NCBI RefSeq assembly: GCF_010731695.1
Contig: NZ_AP022586.1
Coordinates: 3,906,001 to 3,970,000, forward strand
Direction: 5' to 3'
DNA length: 64,000 nt
Source: Mycolicibacterium litorale
Lineage (GTDB): Bacteria > Actinomycetota > Actinomycetes > Mycobacteriales > Mycobacteriaceae
The notes under the pieces were generated by a model. That model made no database searches and had not been told where the DNA came from. It saw only the letters and a list, made by a program, of their open reading frames with translations. Of the stretch, positions 35,187 to 45,613 are shown piece by piece. Both the position numbers and the translations under genes were made by a program. The first letter of the stretch is position 1. The number at the start of each line of letters is the position of its first letter.

Positions 35187-35219
35187 GACGGGGCGAGCGA
35201 AGCGACGCGGGAAGACATG
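35187..35219 (-). repeat. GGGGCGAGCGAAGCG motif in the PE5-PPE4 spacer
   Basis: The 33-bp spacer reads, on the plus strand, GGGGCGAGCGAAGCGACGCG and is almost the same as the start of the cysD-cysNC spacer at 24346. Relative to transcription the two copies are inverted, so the element is not simply a ribosome site. Confidence 0.4.
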
Positions 35220-35528
35220 TCAGCCGCGGGCGATCATGTACGAGGACGCGTTGAGCGCGTCGCCGCTGGCGTAGCTCGCGCCGGACTGGCCGACGCCGAC
35301 GCCGGACCGGCCGAGTTCCTGGACGCCCTGGGCCGCCACCGCCTCGTGCCGGCCGCCGTTGGCGCTCAGCCCGGCCGCGGTCTGCAGCGAGACGGGATCG
35401 GCGGCGGGCGGGAGCACCGCACCGATCAGCGGTGCGGCGGCCGCGTGGGCGGAGGCCAGCCGGGCGGTCAGTGCCTCGACGGCGGCGCTCGCCGCGGTGA
35501 GTCCCTCTGGGACGACGCGAAGGGTCAT
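35220..35528 (-). CDS. pe5: PE-family protein PE5 (ESX-3)
   Basis: This 102-residue PE protein ([24 protein letters not shown]) contains the Pro-Glu motif at residues 7-8 and an alpha-hairpin. It ends with an ESX secretion signal-like region ([23 protein letters not shown]). It forms a dimer with PPE4 and is encoded directly before it in the operon. Its start overlaps the eccC3 stop by 1 nt (TGATG). Confidence 0.95.
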   Translation of the reverse strand: MTLRVVPEGLTAASAAVEALTARLASAHAAAAPLIGAVLPPAADPVSLQTAAGLSANGGRHEAVAAQGVQELGRSGVGVGQSGASYASGDALNASSYMIARG

Positions 35529-38500
35529 CAGCGGTAGTCCTTTCCGTGGGTGCGGGTCGAGGCGGTCGCCTCGATCAGCGGATTGACGAGCTGGACGAAC
35601 GTGGGGGTGTCGCTGTCGCCGAGCAGCAGCGCCCGGCCCGCGGGCAGCCGGCTGAACCGGTGGCCGCGCAGTTTGCCGCTGTCCTGCGGGTTACCGGACA
35701 GCATCAGCGTGGTCGCCTGCAGGTCGTTGAGCCTGCGCAGCAGCGGTGCGGTCATCACCGCGTGGGCCGAGCCGGTCGCCCTGGCGGTGACGATCACCCG
35801 CAGCCCGAGATCGCCTGCCTGGGAGAGCAGCCCGATCAGCGGTGTCCACGGACGCTGTCCGACGTAGGGCCCGCTGACGGCGGGTCCGTCCGGGATCTGG
35901 TCGACGTCGTCGATGATCAGGTAGTGCGTGTGCCCCTGATATGACCAACCACTGAGCTGCGCGGGAGTCAGACCTGCCGGGGGCCGGCGCTTCTCGATCA
36001 GCGCCGAGAGCCCGAGCATCGCCGGGGTGATGCGGTCGATGTTCGCGGTGTACTCGTTGTCGGCGAACAGCGGTTCGTCGACCAGTTGCAGACGGCGGTC
36101 GACGACGGTGAACGCGACCTCGTCGGCGGTCGAGTGCTCCCGGACGGTGCGGATGATGTGGCGCAACAGCGTCGTCTTGCCGGACCGGTTGTCGCCGAAC
36201 ACCATCAGCAGCGGGTTCTCCGCGAAGTCCAGCACGACCGGAGCGAGGTCCTCTTCCCGCTGACCGATGACGACCCGCTCGGGTCCCGGGTAGAGCGTCC
36301 CCAGCGCGTTCGGCGCCAGCTTCTGCGGCAGCAACCGCACCGGCGGCGCCGACTGCTCGGGGAACCGGGCGTTGATGGCGGGGATGAGGTCGAGTGCCGG
36401 GGTGGCGAACAGGAAGTGCTCGGCGGCCATGGTCAACCCGCGACCTGGCTGGTCGGCGGGCACGCTGTCGGCGGGGCGGCGCAGGGCGCCGACGATCCGC
36501 ACATTGCTGTCGTGGCTGTCGTGCAGTTTGAGTTCGAGTCGCAGCCCGAGCCCGTCGCGCATGTTCAGCGGCACCTCGAGCCAGTTCGGGGTGGTGATGA
36601 CGACGTGGATGCCGTACGCGAGGCCGTTGTTGACGAGCTCGGTCACCTTGCCCAGCAGCGGGTTACGCGTGTTGAAGGTGTCGGTGTTGTCGCGGCTGAA
36701 CGCGTACAGGTTGTCGATGACGAGGAACACCTCGCCGTAGCCGTCGGGGAACGACTCAGCGCGGGCGCCGTTGGCCTGCCGCGCCCGCAGCAGCTGCTCG
36801 AGCTCACCGAAGGTGCGCCGGATACGTTCGGGCTCCAGCGGGGTGGCCACGCTGCCGACGTGTGCCAGCTCGGCCAGCGGGGCGAGCTTGCCGCCGCCGT
36901 AGTCGAGGCAGTAGAACGTGACGTCGCGCGGTGAGTGCAGCGCCGCCGCGGACAGCATGAACGTCTGCAGCGCCGTGGATTTGCCCGACTTCGGCCCACC
37001 GTGGATGACCATGTTCGCGGCCGATGACGTGGCGTCGAAGATCAGTGGATCACGCCGCATCTCGAACGGCTTGTCGATCTCGCCGAGCGGCCAGCGCCAC
37101 TGCCGTGCCGGCACGGCCGACCGCTGCAGCACCTCGATGAGCTCGATCGGTTCGTCCAGCGGGGGCAGCCACAGCTGCGGCGCCTTGGGTCCGTACTGCG
37201 CCAGCTGCTGGCCGATGGTGGCGATCAGCTTGCGCGGCGGGGCCGCCTCGATCTCGGGTTCGGCCGAGGGGATGACCGTGTCCGGTTCGGGTTCCACGCG
37301 CGAGGCGGTGAACAGCTGCGGCTGGGGCAGCGCCCGCACCACGATCGACTTCTCGGCCCGCGGGGGTTCGTAGATGCCGTCGACGTAGGTGCTGCGGAAC
37401 TTGATCGGCACGGCGCCCGGGGCGGGCACCAGGAAGCCCTCGCCCTTGTGTTCGCGTCCGGACTCGATGTGGTAGGCGTCCTCCACTCCGATGATCTGGC
37501 GAGAGATGCTGGGGCTGGCGACCTTCAGACCGATGCGATAGGAGGTGTTCTTGTCGATGTCCTTGATCTTGCCGACGTCGAGCGTCTGCGAGGCGAACAG
37601 GATGTGGATCCGGAACGAGCGACCCTTGCGGGCCACGTAGTCGAACAGGTCGGCGTATTCGGGATGGTCGGCGAGCATCAGCGTGAATTCGTCGGCGACC
37701 ACGAACAGCGTGGGCATCGGCGGCAGATCAGCGGCCGCGCCGGCGGCCGAATTGCGAGCGGCCTCGTACTCCGTGACCGACCCGAAGGCGCTGCCCTGCA
37801 CACGGCGGCCCGTCTCCTTGAGCAGCTGCTCGCGCCGTGCGACCTCACCGCGCAGGGTGTCGGCGAACCGGTCGGCCAGCGAACGCTTCTCAGCCATGTT
37901 CGAGATGACCGCGATGACCTGCGGGAAATCCCGGAAGATGTCGGCGCCGGCCTCACCCTTGAAGTCGGCATAGATGACGTTCAGCCGCTCGGCGGAATGA
38001 GTCGTCAACAGCGACAACAGGATCGACATCAGGGTCTGCGACTTGCCCGAGCCGGTCATACCGATCATCAGGCCGTGCGGGCCCATCCCGCCCTCCGCCT
38101 CGTCCTTGAGGTCGAAGTACAGCGGTTCGCCCGTGGCCGTGACGCCGATGGGCACACGCAGTTCCTCGTCGCGGCGCCGCGGCGCCCACAGGGCAGCCAC
38201 GTCGAGCGCCGAGGCGTCCGGGATGCCCAGCAGCGTGGTGAACGTCGATCCGCCGGTCGTGGTGGAACGGGCGTGGCTCGGATTGGAGTCCCAGCGGGAC
38301 AGCCGGCGCGCGATGTGTCGGGCGTCGGCGACGTCCAGTGCGTCCGCGGCGTCGACGTAGGGCTGCCAGCCCCCGGTCTGCCAGCGTTCGATCCGGCCGT
38401 CGGCGATCCGCAGGATCGGCCGTTCGGGGTTCGAATACTGTTCGCGGTGCGGTTCGGTGGCGACACGGTGCACGACCGTCACGCCGACCAGGCCGGGCCT

Positions 38501-39490
38501 GCGCACCAGATCCTCGACGTCGGCCTCGGGATCGTCGACGATCACCAGCAGGTGGCGGAAGACCCGGTCGGAGTCGCCGGGGAAGGCGGGTCGGTCGGCC
38601 AGCGCGGGCGCCAGCGACGCGCGCAACTCCGCCATGTCGGCGGCCAGGTAGCGGGCCGGTCCGACGCCGTCGGCTTCGCCCGGGATATCGGTGTGCGGCA
38701 ACCACTTCAGCCACGACCAATAGTCGCCGTCGACGTCGGGCGCGGCCAGCGCCACCCCGAGGACACTCGGATCGTGCCAGGTGACCGCCTGGGTGATCCA
38801 TGCGCGCAGCGCGCCGCGCACGTCGTCGGGCTCACCGCAGACCGTGATCCGCGAGACCTTCGTGATGTCGATGCCCGCCGGGGCGTCGCGCACGGTGCGC
38901 TGTACGTCGAGCAGCCCGCGCAGCGTGGTGTGCGAGACCGGCTCGAGGTCGATCTCGTCGGCGGTGTCCTTCACCCGCAGCGTGGTGTCGAGCGGGGTGT
39001 CGTGCAGGCCCGCGCGCAGCACCAGGAAGTCCGCGTCGCGGGGATCACGTTCCCACTGCCTGCGCGTTCCGGGGATGGTGGCCAGCACGTCGGGTGCCGG
39101 GTGCGACCACTCCAGTGCCGCACGCTGCTCGGCCGCGTGCGCACGCACGTTGTCGCGCACCACCGACAGGTACCGCAGATAGTCGGCGCGTTCGGCGTCG
39201 ACCTCCTCGGTGCGCATCTTGTTGTCGGTGCCGCGGTAGAGCGCGGTGGCCGCCAGCAGCAACACGAACGGGAAGAACAGCGTCGTCGGGGAGATCAGCC
39301 GCATCCCCGTCGCGACCAGCGCCACGATCATCCCCACGATCAGCAGCACGATCAGGTACGGCAGTACCCGGCGCAGCAGTGACGGCGGCACCAGCCGTGG
39401 GAGCTCCGGCGGCGGTTCGATGGTGATGGTGCCCTTGCGGGTCGCCGGCGGGGGCAGCCGGCGGTGTGCCTCGAAGATCAGCCGGCTCAT
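35528..39490 (-). CDS. eccC3: ESX-3 FtsK/SpoIIIE-type ATPase EccC3
   Basis: This 1320-residue motor has two N-terminal membrane helices ([20 protein letters not shown] and [16 protein letters not shown]) and three ATPase domains. The P-loops are [10 protein letters not shown] near 480, [11 protein letters not shown] near 833 and [11 protein letters not shown] near 1100. It recognises the C-terminal signals of EsxG/H and PE/PPE substrates and powers export. The ATG overlaps the eccB3 stop by 4 nt. Length and domain order are as in M. tuberculosis EccC3, and it is a single undivided chain. Confidence 0.98.
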   Translation of the reverse strand: MSRLIFEAHRRLPPPATRKGTITIEPPPELPRLVPPSLLRRVLPYLIVLLIVGMIVALVATGMRLISPTTLFFPFVLLLAATALYRGTDNKMRTEEVDAERADYLRYLSVVRDNVRAHAAEQRAALEWSHPAPDVLATIPGTRRQWERDPRDADFLVLRAGLHDTPLDTTLRVKDTADEIDLEPVSHTTLRGLLDVQRTVRDAPAGIDITKVSRITVCGEPDDVRGALRAWITQAVTWHDPSVLGVALAAPDVDGDYWSWLKWLPHTDIPGEADGVGPARYLAADMAELRASLAPALADRPAFPGDSDRVFRHLLVIVDDPEADVEDLVRRPGLVGVTVVHRVATEPHREQYSNPERPILRIADGRIERWQTGGWQPYVDAADALDVADARHIARRLSRWDSNPSHARSTTTGGSTFTTLLGIPDASALDVAALWAPRRRDEELRVPIGVTATGEPLYFDLKDEAEGGMGPHGLMIGMTGSGKSQTLMSILLSLLTTHSAERLNVIYADFKGEAGADIFRDFPQVIAVISNMAEKRSLADRFADTLRGEVARREQLLKETGRRVQGSAFGSVTEYEAARNSAAGAAADLPPMPTLFVVADEFTLMLADHPEYADLFDYVARKGRSFRIHILFASQTLDVGKIKDIDKNTSYRIGLKVASPSISRQIIGVEDAYHIESGREHKGEGFLVPAPGAVPIKFRSTYVDGIYEPPRAEKSIVVRALPQPQLFTASRVEPEPDTVIPSAEPEIEAAPPRKLIATIGQQLAQYGPKAPQLWLPPLDEPIELIEVLQRSAVPARQWRWPLGEIDKPFEMRRDPLIFDATSSAANMVIHGGPKSGKSTALQTFMLSAAALHSPRDVTFYCLDYGGGKLAPLAELAHVGSVATPLEPERIRRTFGELEQLLRARQANGARAESFPDGYGEVFLVIDNLYAFSRDNTDTFNTRNPLLGKVTELVNNGLAYGIHVVITTPNWLEVPLNMRDGLGLRLELKLHDSHDSNVRIVGALRRPADSVPADQPGRGLTMAAEHFLFATPALDLIPAINARFPEQSAPPVRLLPQKLAPNALGTLYPGPERVVIGQREEDLAPVVLDFAENPLLMVFGDNRSGKTTLLRHIIRTVREHSTADEVAFTVVDRRLQLVDEPLFADNEYTANIDRITPAMLGLSALIEKRRPPAGLTPAQLSGWSYQGHTHYLIIDDVDQIPDGPAVSGPYVGQRPWTPLIGLLSQAGDLGLRVIVTARATGSAHAVMTAPLLRRLNDLQATTLMLSGNPQDSGKLRGHRFSRLPAGRALLLGDSDTPTFVQLVNPLIEATASTRTHGKDYR

Positions 39491-41019
39491 CGGTTCTCCA
39501 GACGCGCGGGATTCGGATCGGGGGTCAGGGCGTCGTGGGCGAGCAGGGCGTCATCCCGCGACAGCGTCGGGCCGGCGGCGAACTGCGCGAGGACCGACCA
39601 CGGCACCGGGACGGGTGGTGCGGACAGTCCGAGCGCGGCAATGGTCTGGTCGTTCTCGCCCGGTTCGATGCCGTAGCGCACGCCGGTGTCGCTCACCCAG
39701 AACAGCGATCCGGCCATCGGCGAACCCGGTTCCTGACCGACCGTCTGGACGAAGTAGCCGCTGCCCGGTGTGAGCGCCACCCGGTCGGCGGTCACCCCGT
39801 TACCGGCGCCGACGAGGTCGAGGGTGCGGATCCCGTCCGGCATCGGCAGCGCGGCCCCCGACAGCAGGCTCAGTGAACTCTGCTCGGCGTCAACGGATTT
39901 CGCCCAGTGGGCGCAGGTGACGGGGTCTGCCGCCGCGTCCACGACGGTGACCGGGACGTCCGGGTAGGCGTCGGTGTCGAGGAGTCGGGACTCCGGCAGT
40001 CGGGACACCTCGTCGGCACCGAGGCGCGGCGGTTGATTCAGACCGTAGGAGTTGGTGTTACGCAGGATCGCGGCCAGCACCTGCGAGACGGGCTGCAGTC
40101 CGTCGGGCAGCACAGCGTAGTAGCGGATCGTGTTGTCGGCCTCGAAGGCGGCGACGACCGCGCCGACCGGCGCCGCGACCGGCAGCGGGAACCGCGGCGG
40201 CGCACCGGCATCCGGGATCGCCGGAGCGGCGAGCGGGGGCGCTTCGGGGATGGCGTTGAACAAGCCGGGCGCGATGGGCCGGGGCGCCGCGGGGGTGCCG
40301 CCAAAGCCGAGTGCGTCGGTGATCGCGCGGTTGGCCAGGTCGACCGGGCTGCGCCTGCCGTCCCACAGCAGCCATGCGCCCGCGTCGTTCGAGACGAGCA
40401 CGGCCTGGTCGTCGGCGAGCGGTGCGGCCCGCTCACCGTCCGAGTCCACCGGCCCGGCCAGGACGGTCACACCCGCGTTCGCACCGGAAGAGCCGTCGCA
40501 CACCGTCCACTCGGCGTCCCGGGATACGTTCTGCACCATGCGTTCCGGGGCGCCGGGGATGCCGACGAGGTTACCGCGGGGGAACTGGTCGATCTCGCTG
40601 GTCTTGACCGTGGTCGGGTTGTCCGCCCGCCCGGCGATCAGCCGCGCCGAGGTGAGGTTGAGTACGGGGTGGAGTTGTTCGCCGATGCGGACGTAGAGCG
40701 CCGCAGTCGACCGGTCGGCCAGCACTGCGTCGGTGCCCGCCGAGCCGCCCGGGCGGATCAGGGAGAACACGAAGCACCCGGCCAGGCCCGTGATGAGGAT
40801 CAGCGCGCCGGTCAGCACCGCGCGGCTCTGCGTGCGCAGCGGGTCGACCAGCATTCGGGTGTCGTGCAGTGCCACGCCGGAGGCGATGCGCCGCATCATG
40901 AACCGCCAGCCCGACACCTGATGCCGGGTGACGAATCCGCGCCGGTACGTGACGCGCTCGGGGTTGTCGTTGGCCGGCGTGCGCGAGCTGAACGAGCGCC
41001 GGTCCTCGGGGCCGGTCAT
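39487..41019 (-). CDS. eccB3: ESX-3 periplasmic/membrane component EccB3
   Basis: This 510-residue protein has a short cytosolic N-terminus, one membrane helix (about 66-88, [20 protein letters not shown]) and a large extracytoplasmic repeat domain typical of EccB. It starts in the family style ([28 protein letters not shown]). EccB contributes to the periplasmic extension of the pore. It overlaps eccA3 and eccC3 by 4 nt on both sides, consistent with one polycistronic message. Confidence 0.97.
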   Translation of the reverse strand: MTGPEDRRSFSSRTPANDNPERVTYRRGFVTRHQVSGWRFMMRRIASGVALHDTRMLVDPLRTQSRAVLTGALILITGLAGCFVFSLIRPGGSAGTDAVLADRSTAALYVRIGEQLHPVLNLTSARLIAGRADNPTTVKTSEIDQFPRGNLVGIPGAPERMVQNVSRDAEWTVCDGSSGANAGVTVLAGPVDSDGERAAPLADDQAVLVSNDAGAWLLWDGRRSPVDLANRAITDALGFGGTPAAPRPIAPGLFNAIPEAPPLAAPAIPDAGAPPRFPLPVAAPVGAVVAAFEADNTIRYYAVLPDGLQPVSQVLAAILRNTNSYGLNQPPRLGADEVSRLPESRLLDTDAYPDVPVTVVDAAADPVTCAHWAKSVDAEQSSLSLLSGAALPMPDGIRTLDLVGAGNGVTADRVALTPGSGYFVQTVGQEPGSPMAGSLFWVSDTGVRYGIEPGENDQTIAALGLSAPPVPVPWSVLAQFAAGPTLSRDDALLAHDALTPDPNPARLENR

Positions 41020-42848
41020 GCCGACACCGTCAAGCCGAGACCGCGCAGCAACGGTTCGGCCGACTTGCGCACATCGTCGACGGTGATGGTCATCAGTTCC
41101 TCGTCGGTGAAGTCGTCGGCGGACGAGTGATCCAGCCGGTATTCGCGCTCTTCCTCGGACCGCTCGACGAGGTTGCGGACGAATCGGCCGTTACCGGCGA
41201 TGTCCAGGCTGCGCCGGTCGACGCCGTTGGCGTCCGGGCTCGACGACTCGGCCAGCTGGGCGAACAGCTTCTCCATGTCGTCGTGGGCGGCGGGTTCGAA
41301 GACGCTGTCACGCTTCTCGGCCATCCGCACCGCCATCTCGACGAGTTCACCCGGCGAGTACGACGGGAAGTCGATGCTGCGGGTGAACCGCGACCGCAGT
41401 CCCTCGTTGGCGTCGAGGAACATGTCGAGGTCCTTGCGGTACCCGGCGATGATGACGACCAGTCGGTCGCGGTCGTTCTCCATCCGGGCCAGCAGCGTGT
41501 CGATGGCGACGAGCCCGAAGTCGTTCTTGGCGCCGGTGGACACCAGCGCGTAGGCCTCGTCGAGGAACAGCACGCCGTCCAGCGCGGCGTCGATGATCGC
41601 GTTGGTCTTGGCCTCGGTCTCGCCGATGTGCTGGCCGATCAGGTCGGCGCGGTGCACCTCGCGCACGGTCTCCTTGCGCAGCAGTCCGAGTCCGCAGTAG
41701 ATCTTCGCGACGACGCGGGCGATGGTCGTCTTGCCGGTGCCGGGCGGGCCGGCGAACACCAGGTGGTTGGTGCGCTGCGCGACGGCCAGGCCACGCTCTT
41801 GGCGGCGGATCGCCATCGCCACCGAACTCTTCAGTCGCGCGACCTGATACTTGACCTCTTCGAGTCCGATGAACTCGGCCAGCTCCGCTTCGGCCTCGAC
41901 GAGCAGATGAGCCTTGCGGTCCTTGGCGCCGGGGTCGACGAAATCGGCTTCGGTGGGTTCGGTCTCGGGATCCCATGGGTTGGCCCGCGCCTCGATACGG
42001 GCCGCGGTGGTGGTCACCAGCCCGAACGTCGGGTCGGTCAGCGCCGTCTCGATCTCCGCGTTCTCCGGGTTGGCCGCGTAGAGCTCCTGCAGCACCTCGG
42101 CGGCGTCCTCCTCCTCCCCCTGGGCGCGCAGCGTGAGGCCTTTGGCCAGTCCACCGTCGACCGCGGCCACCGCGTTGGGTCCGTCCGGCTCCGCGAGGTA
42201 GGACATCGCGGGGGCGAACATGCCGAGCCGCGCCAGCGCGATGCCGAGCGTGATGCGCGCGGCGTGGGCGTACATCGCGTCGAGGGACGCATCGTTGACG
42301 ACGGGGGTGAGCAGGCGGACGACGTCCGACCAGCGCTGTGTGCGGTGGTGGATGGCGACCCGCAGCCAGCGGGCCTGCGGCCACCCCGGCCGCCGCTCGA
42401 TCAATTCGCCCACCAGCGCGTCGGCGTCGGCGTAGGCGCCGTTGTCGCAGAGCGCGGCCGCGTAGGCCAGGCCGAAGTCGTCGGGGTCGGTCGCGCGGAA
42501 CTGGAGGTAGAGCCCGCTGTCGTAGTGGAAGCCCAGCGCACCGGGTGCCAACTCCACGTGGCGCTGCAGCGCACCCGCGCTGGCGCGGGTCGACCAGATC
42601 GCCTCGATGACCCGGGCGCCGGCGTCGCCGGCGGCGGCCAGGCCGGTCCACGCGTCGCACTGATCGTGCGCGATATGGGTCAGCGCGGCGAATCCGGTGC
42701 GGGCGGCGGGGAGGTCGGCCGGGCGCTGCCGGTCGTTGACCGTCAGACCCAGCGCACGGCAGCAGGTGGCAAACCGGCTGACCACGTCACGGTCGACCCG
42801 GGCAGACGCGGTTCTCGGCGCCGCGAGCGTGTCAGTAGGCGTTTCCAT
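41016..42848 (-). CDS. eccA3: ESX-3 AAA+ ATPase EccA3
   Basis: This 610-residue cytosolic protein has a TPR-like N-terminal half (to about 270) and a C-terminal CbbX-type AAA+ domain. The Walker A is FAGPPGTGKTT, the Walker B is VLFLDEAYALV, and an arginine-finger region is also visible (GLRSRFTRSIDF). EccA helps to recycle EspG from PE-PPE substrates. It is the first gene of the ESX-3 operon; the 132 bp upstream contain two IdeR-like boxes, so expression should rise under iron limitation. Confidence 0.97.
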   Translation of the reverse strand: METPTDTLAAPRTASARVDRDVVSRFATCCRALGLTVNDRQRPADLPAARTGFAALTHIAHDQCDAWTGLAAAGDAGARVIEAIWSTRASAGALQRHVELAPGALGFHYDSGLYLQFRATDPDDFGLAYAAALCDNGAYADADALVGELIERRPGWPQARWLRVAIHHRTQRWSDVVRLLTPVVNDASLDAMYAHAARITLGIALARLGMFAPAMSYLAEPDGPNAVAAVDGGLAKGLTLRAQGEEEDAAEVLQELYAANPENAEIETALTDPTFGLVTTTAARIEARANPWDPETEPTEADFVDPGAKDRKAHLLVEAEAELAEFIGLEEVKYQVARLKSSVAMAIRRQERGLAVAQRTNHLVFAGPPGTGKTTIARVVAKIYCGLGLLRKETVREVHRADLIGQHIGETEAKTNAIIDAALDGVLFLDEAYALVSTGAKNDFGLVAIDTLLARMENDRDRLVVIIAGYRKDLDMFLDANEGLRSRFTRSIDFPSYSPGELVEMAVRMAEKRDSVFEPAAHDDMEKLFAQLAESSSPDANGVDRRSLDIAGNGRFVRNLVERSEEEREYRLDHSSADDFTDEELMTITVDDVRKSAEPLLRGLGLTVSA

Positions 42849-42895
42849 TGGTCGTTACGCGCGGGAGCACGAGGCCCCCGCTTTCTCCCCTTAAG

Positions 42896-42914
42896 TATGG
42901 CTAGGCTAACTTTC
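42896..42914. promoter_or_regulatory. IdeR-like iron box, site 1, upstream of eccA3
   Basis: TATGGCTAGGCTAACTTTC matches 13 of 19 positions of the mycobacterial IdeR consensus TTAGGTTAGGCTAACCTAA, with the core TAGGCTAAC intact. It lies 48-66 bp upstream of the eccA3 ATG. ESX-3 is known to be repressed by iron through IdeR in other mycobacteria. Confidence 0.75.
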
Positions 42915-42921
42915 GGTGAAG

Positions 42922-42940
42922 TTAGCATTGCACAACCTAA
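42922..42940. promoter_or_regulatory. IdeR-like iron box, site 2, upstream of eccA3
   Basis: TTAGCATTGCACAACCTAA keeps both outer arms of the IdeR palindrome (TTAG and AACCTAA) and matches the consensus at 13 of 19 positions, but the centre is degenerate. It begins 7 bp beyond the first box. It could be a second lower-affinity IdeR site or a site for another metal regulator. Confidence 0.5.
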
Positions 42941-42980
42941 GTGTCGAGATGCACGGTGTCACACGACCCGGTGACCCCGC

Positions 42981-43886
42981 TCACCCCTTGGTCGCGGTGA
43001 TCAACCGGATCGCGCTGATCATCGCGCCGACCTCGGGATCCTCGGCGGGCATCGGTCGCCCTACATCGGCCAGATAATCGGCGAGAGACGTCGGCTCGGC
43101 CGCCCACCCGCGCTCGGAGAACCACTGTTCGGCGGGGGCGTGCCGCTCGTTGTAGACGAGGGTGAAGAAGGTGCCGTCGTCGCCGGCCGCCCGCTCCTCG
43201 GCGCGCTTGGCCTCGAACACCTCGGTGGGCATCGGCACCGACTCCTCGACGGCGGCCCAGCTATTCGGGGCAGACAACGCGTCGATGCCGGCGAACAAGG
43301 CCTGCTGCGCGACGGCGGGCAGATACATCAGCAACCCCTCGGCCAGCCACGCCGACGGCAGGCCCGGATCGAAACCGCTCGCGGTCAGCGCGCCCTGCCA
43401 GTCGTCACGGAGATCGACCGCGATCGCGCGGCGCTGCGCTCGCGGTTCGTCACCGTGGTCGGCGAGCACCCGGCGCTTGAAGTCCAGCACCTGCGGCTGG
43501 TCGAGTTCATAGACGACGGTGCCGTCCGGCCACGGCAGACGGTAGGCACGTGAGTCGAGGCCCGCCGCCAGCAGCACGATCTGACGCACCCCCGCCGCGG
43601 CCGCCGCGGCGAAATAGGCGTCGAAGTAGCGGGTCCGCGCGCCCTGGAAGTTGACGAACTGCACACCGAACGCGGTGTGCAGGATGTGGTCGGGCTTCGA
43701 ATCGAGACCAGCGCCGTCGAACAGGTCGGCCCATTCGCCGACGACGGCGCGGCAGAAGACCTCCGCGTACGGGTCGACGGCGAGGGGTTCGGGTTTACGC
43801 GCCTCCAGCGCCCGCGACGCCGCGACGAAGAGCGCGGTGGAGCCGACGCTGGTGGTGATGTCCCAGGAATCGTTGTCGTGACGCAC
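42981..43886 (-). CDS. SAM-dependent methyltransferase (Rv0281-like, TIGR00027 family)
   Basis: This 301-residue protein belongs to the large mycobacterial family related to leucine carboxyl methyltransferases. It shows [23 protein letters not shown] at the N-terminus, [16 protein letters not shown] as the SAM motif and [11 protein letters not shown]. The substrate is unknown. It occupies the same place beside eccA3 as Rv0281 in M. tuberculosis, but is transcribed in the same direction as ESX-3, ending about 130 bp before it. No terminator is evident between them. Confidence 0.9.
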   Translation of the reverse strand: MRHDNDSWDITTSVGSTALFVAASRALEARKPEPLAVDPYAEVFCRAVVGEWADLFDGAGLDSKPDHILHTAFGVQFVNFQGARTRYFDAYFAAAAAAGVRQIVLLAAGLDSRAYRLPWPDGTVVYELDQPQVLDFKRRVLADHGDEPRAQRRAIAVDLRDDWQGALTASGFDPGLPSAWLAEGLLMYLPAVAQQALFAGIDALSAPNSWAAVEESVPMPTEVFEAKRAEERAAGDDGTFFTLVYNERHAPAEQWFSERGWAAEPTSLADYLADVGRPMPAEDPEVGAMISAIRLITATKG

Positions 43887-43914
43887 AGAGCCGTTATACG
43901 CGGCGTATCCGACG

Positions 43915-44826
43915 TCAGATCAGCGGCCGGCCCGTGCGGATGCGTCGGTCGAGGTCCTTGAGCAGCACGTTGAACGGGAACTGCCGGACGAACCGCGGCA
44001 GTATGTGATTGACGGTGCGGAGCACGCCGATCAGCCGGTCGAAGCGGCGCTGCCGCTCGGCATCCCACGGCAGCCGCATCTCGTCGCGGAAGCGCTGCGG
44101 CAGGAAGCCGGTGGTGATCAGCAGGGCGAGTTCTTCGTTCTTGCGCTGCAGCGGGCCGGGCAGTCGCAACCCGCGCAGCCGCGACGCCGCGATCGGATAG
44201 AGGTACTCGCGCACGGTGTCGTCGATGTGCACCTTGTCGAGCGATTCCTGCCAGTACTTGTCGAACGCCGCGCGGTCGGCGGGCCACATCTCCGGCGGCA
44301 CCTGCAGTGTGGTGCCCATCGTCATGCTCTCGCGGTAGTGCTCCTCGGCGGCCTGCTCGTCCATCTCCCCGACGAACAGGCGGTAGATGTCGACCGCGCC
44401 CTTGTACAGACACGCCGCCACCCACAGCTGCAGGTCCTTGTCGAACGCGTGGTACTTCACCGGGCTCTCGTCGGTCGAGTACACCTGCGCGTGCGCCTTG
44501 TTCACCGCCCGCCGGAAGGCCGCCTTCTGGGCGTCGCTCCCCCGAGTGGCGACGGCCAGATAGGTGAACGTGGTGCGCGCGCGTTTGATCGGGTGCAGGT
44601 CGACGCGACCGCTCTCGACGCGGCTCTCCAGCACGCCGTAACCGACGCCGGGCCGGGCCAATTGCATGATCACGTTCGCGGGGCCGGCCAGCAGCGCGAC
44701 ACCCATCAGACCGTCCTCCATGCTGGCGGCGCGGCGGGCCAGAACGGGCGGCGGGGTGAGCGCCTCCGGATGCGCCGGTGCGCTGACCGGACGCTCGACG
44801 TGCGGAAGCGGTTCGCTGACCGTCAT
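43915..44826 (-). CDS. MpaB/DUF2236-type oxygenase-like protein (Rv0276-like)
   Basis: This 303-residue protein is of the MpaB-like (DUF2236, latex-clearing-protein-related) family. Recognisable segments are [25 protein letters not shown] near the N-terminus and [30 protein letters not shown], with His residues that could bind haem or metal. The biological reaction is unknown. It is 28 nt upstream of the methyltransferase gene and divergent from a TetR gene, the same order as Rv0276/Rv0275c, so control by that TetR is likely. Confidence 0.88.
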   Translation of the reverse strand: MTVSEPLPHVERPVSAPAHPEALTPPPVLARRAASMEDGLMGVALLAGPANVIMQLARPGVGYGVLESRVESGRVDLHPIKRARTTFTYLAVATRGSDAQKAAFRRAVNKAHAQVYSTDESPVKYHAFDKDLQLWVAACLYKGAVDIYRLFVGEMDEQAAEEHYRESMTMGTTLQVPPEMWPADRAAFDKYWQESLDKVHIDDTVREYLYPIAASRLRGLRLPGPLQRKNEELALLITTGFLPQRFRDEMRLPWDAERQRRFDRLIGVLRTVNHILPRFVRQFPFNVLLKDLDRRIRTGRPLI

Positions 44827-44900
44827 TGGCCACCCCTAAAAGTGAGAACGAATGTTTCCTGATTTTCCCCTGCAGGATCGACGGGTGTCAAGATGGGGGG

Positions 44901-45518
44901 ATGGGACAGGTCCGCCCCTACCGCGGCGTCGAGGCTCCGGAGCGCCTCGCGCAGCGCAGGCGGCGCTTCCTCGAGGCGGGCCTGGGCCTGCTCGGATCGG
45001 CAGAACACGATCTCGCCGACCTCACCGTGCGCGCCATCTGCCGGCGAGCCGGAGTCGCCGTCCGGTACTTCTACGAGTGCTTCACCGACAAGGACGATTT
45101 CGTCGCAGCGGTGTTCGACTGGGTGATCAACGGCATCGCCACCACGACACAGGCCGCCGCGGCCGCCGCGCCGCCGCGCGCGCAGAGCCGTGCGGTGATG
45201 ACCGACATCGTCCGGACCATCTCCGAAGACCCCCGGATCGGCCGCCTGCTGTTCAGCGCGCAGCTGTCCAACGCCGTCGTGGTGCGCAAACGCGCGGAAT
45301 CCGGCGCCCTGTTCGCGATGCTGTCCGGCCGGCATGCCAGCGCGGCGCTACGGCAGTCCGAGAACGACCGCATCAAGGCCGCCGCCCACTTCGTCGTCGG
45401 CGGGGTGGGGCAGACCATCAGCGCCTGGCTGGCAGCGGACGTGGTCCTCGCCCCCGAGCAGCTCGTCGACCAGCTCACCGCCATGATCGACCAACTGGCC
45501 GATCCCCGCCTCTACTGA
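44901..45518 (+). CDS. TetR-family regulator (Rv0275c-like)
   Basis: This 205-residue protein has the helix-turn-helix at about residues 39-60 (LADLTVRAICRRAGVAVRYFYECF). The C-terminal helices are Ala-rich. The ATG at 44901 follows a GGGGGG run that may serve as ribosome site. It is divergent from the MpaB-like oxygenase across 74 bp; that gap holds only a weak partial palindrome (GAGAAC-GAAT-GTTTCC). The probable targets are the oxygenase and the downstream hydrolase. Confidence 0.88.
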   Translation: MGQVRPYRGVEAPERLAQRRRRFLEAGLGLLGSAEHDLADLTVRAICRRAGVAVRYFYECFTDKDDFVAAVFDWVINGIATTTQAAAAAAPPRAQSRAVMTDIVRTISEDPRIGRLLFSAQLSNAVVVRKRAESGALFAMLSGRHASAALRQSENDRIKAAAHFVVGGVGQTISAWLAADVVLAPEQLVDQLTAMIDQLADPRLY

Positions 45519-45613
45519 ATCACAATGGCGCACAGCAACTTTGCGGCATCACGCCACGGCGGGGAACACCCGACTCTACGATCGGTCGACCAGCGCCCCG
45601 AGCGGAGGATCCT

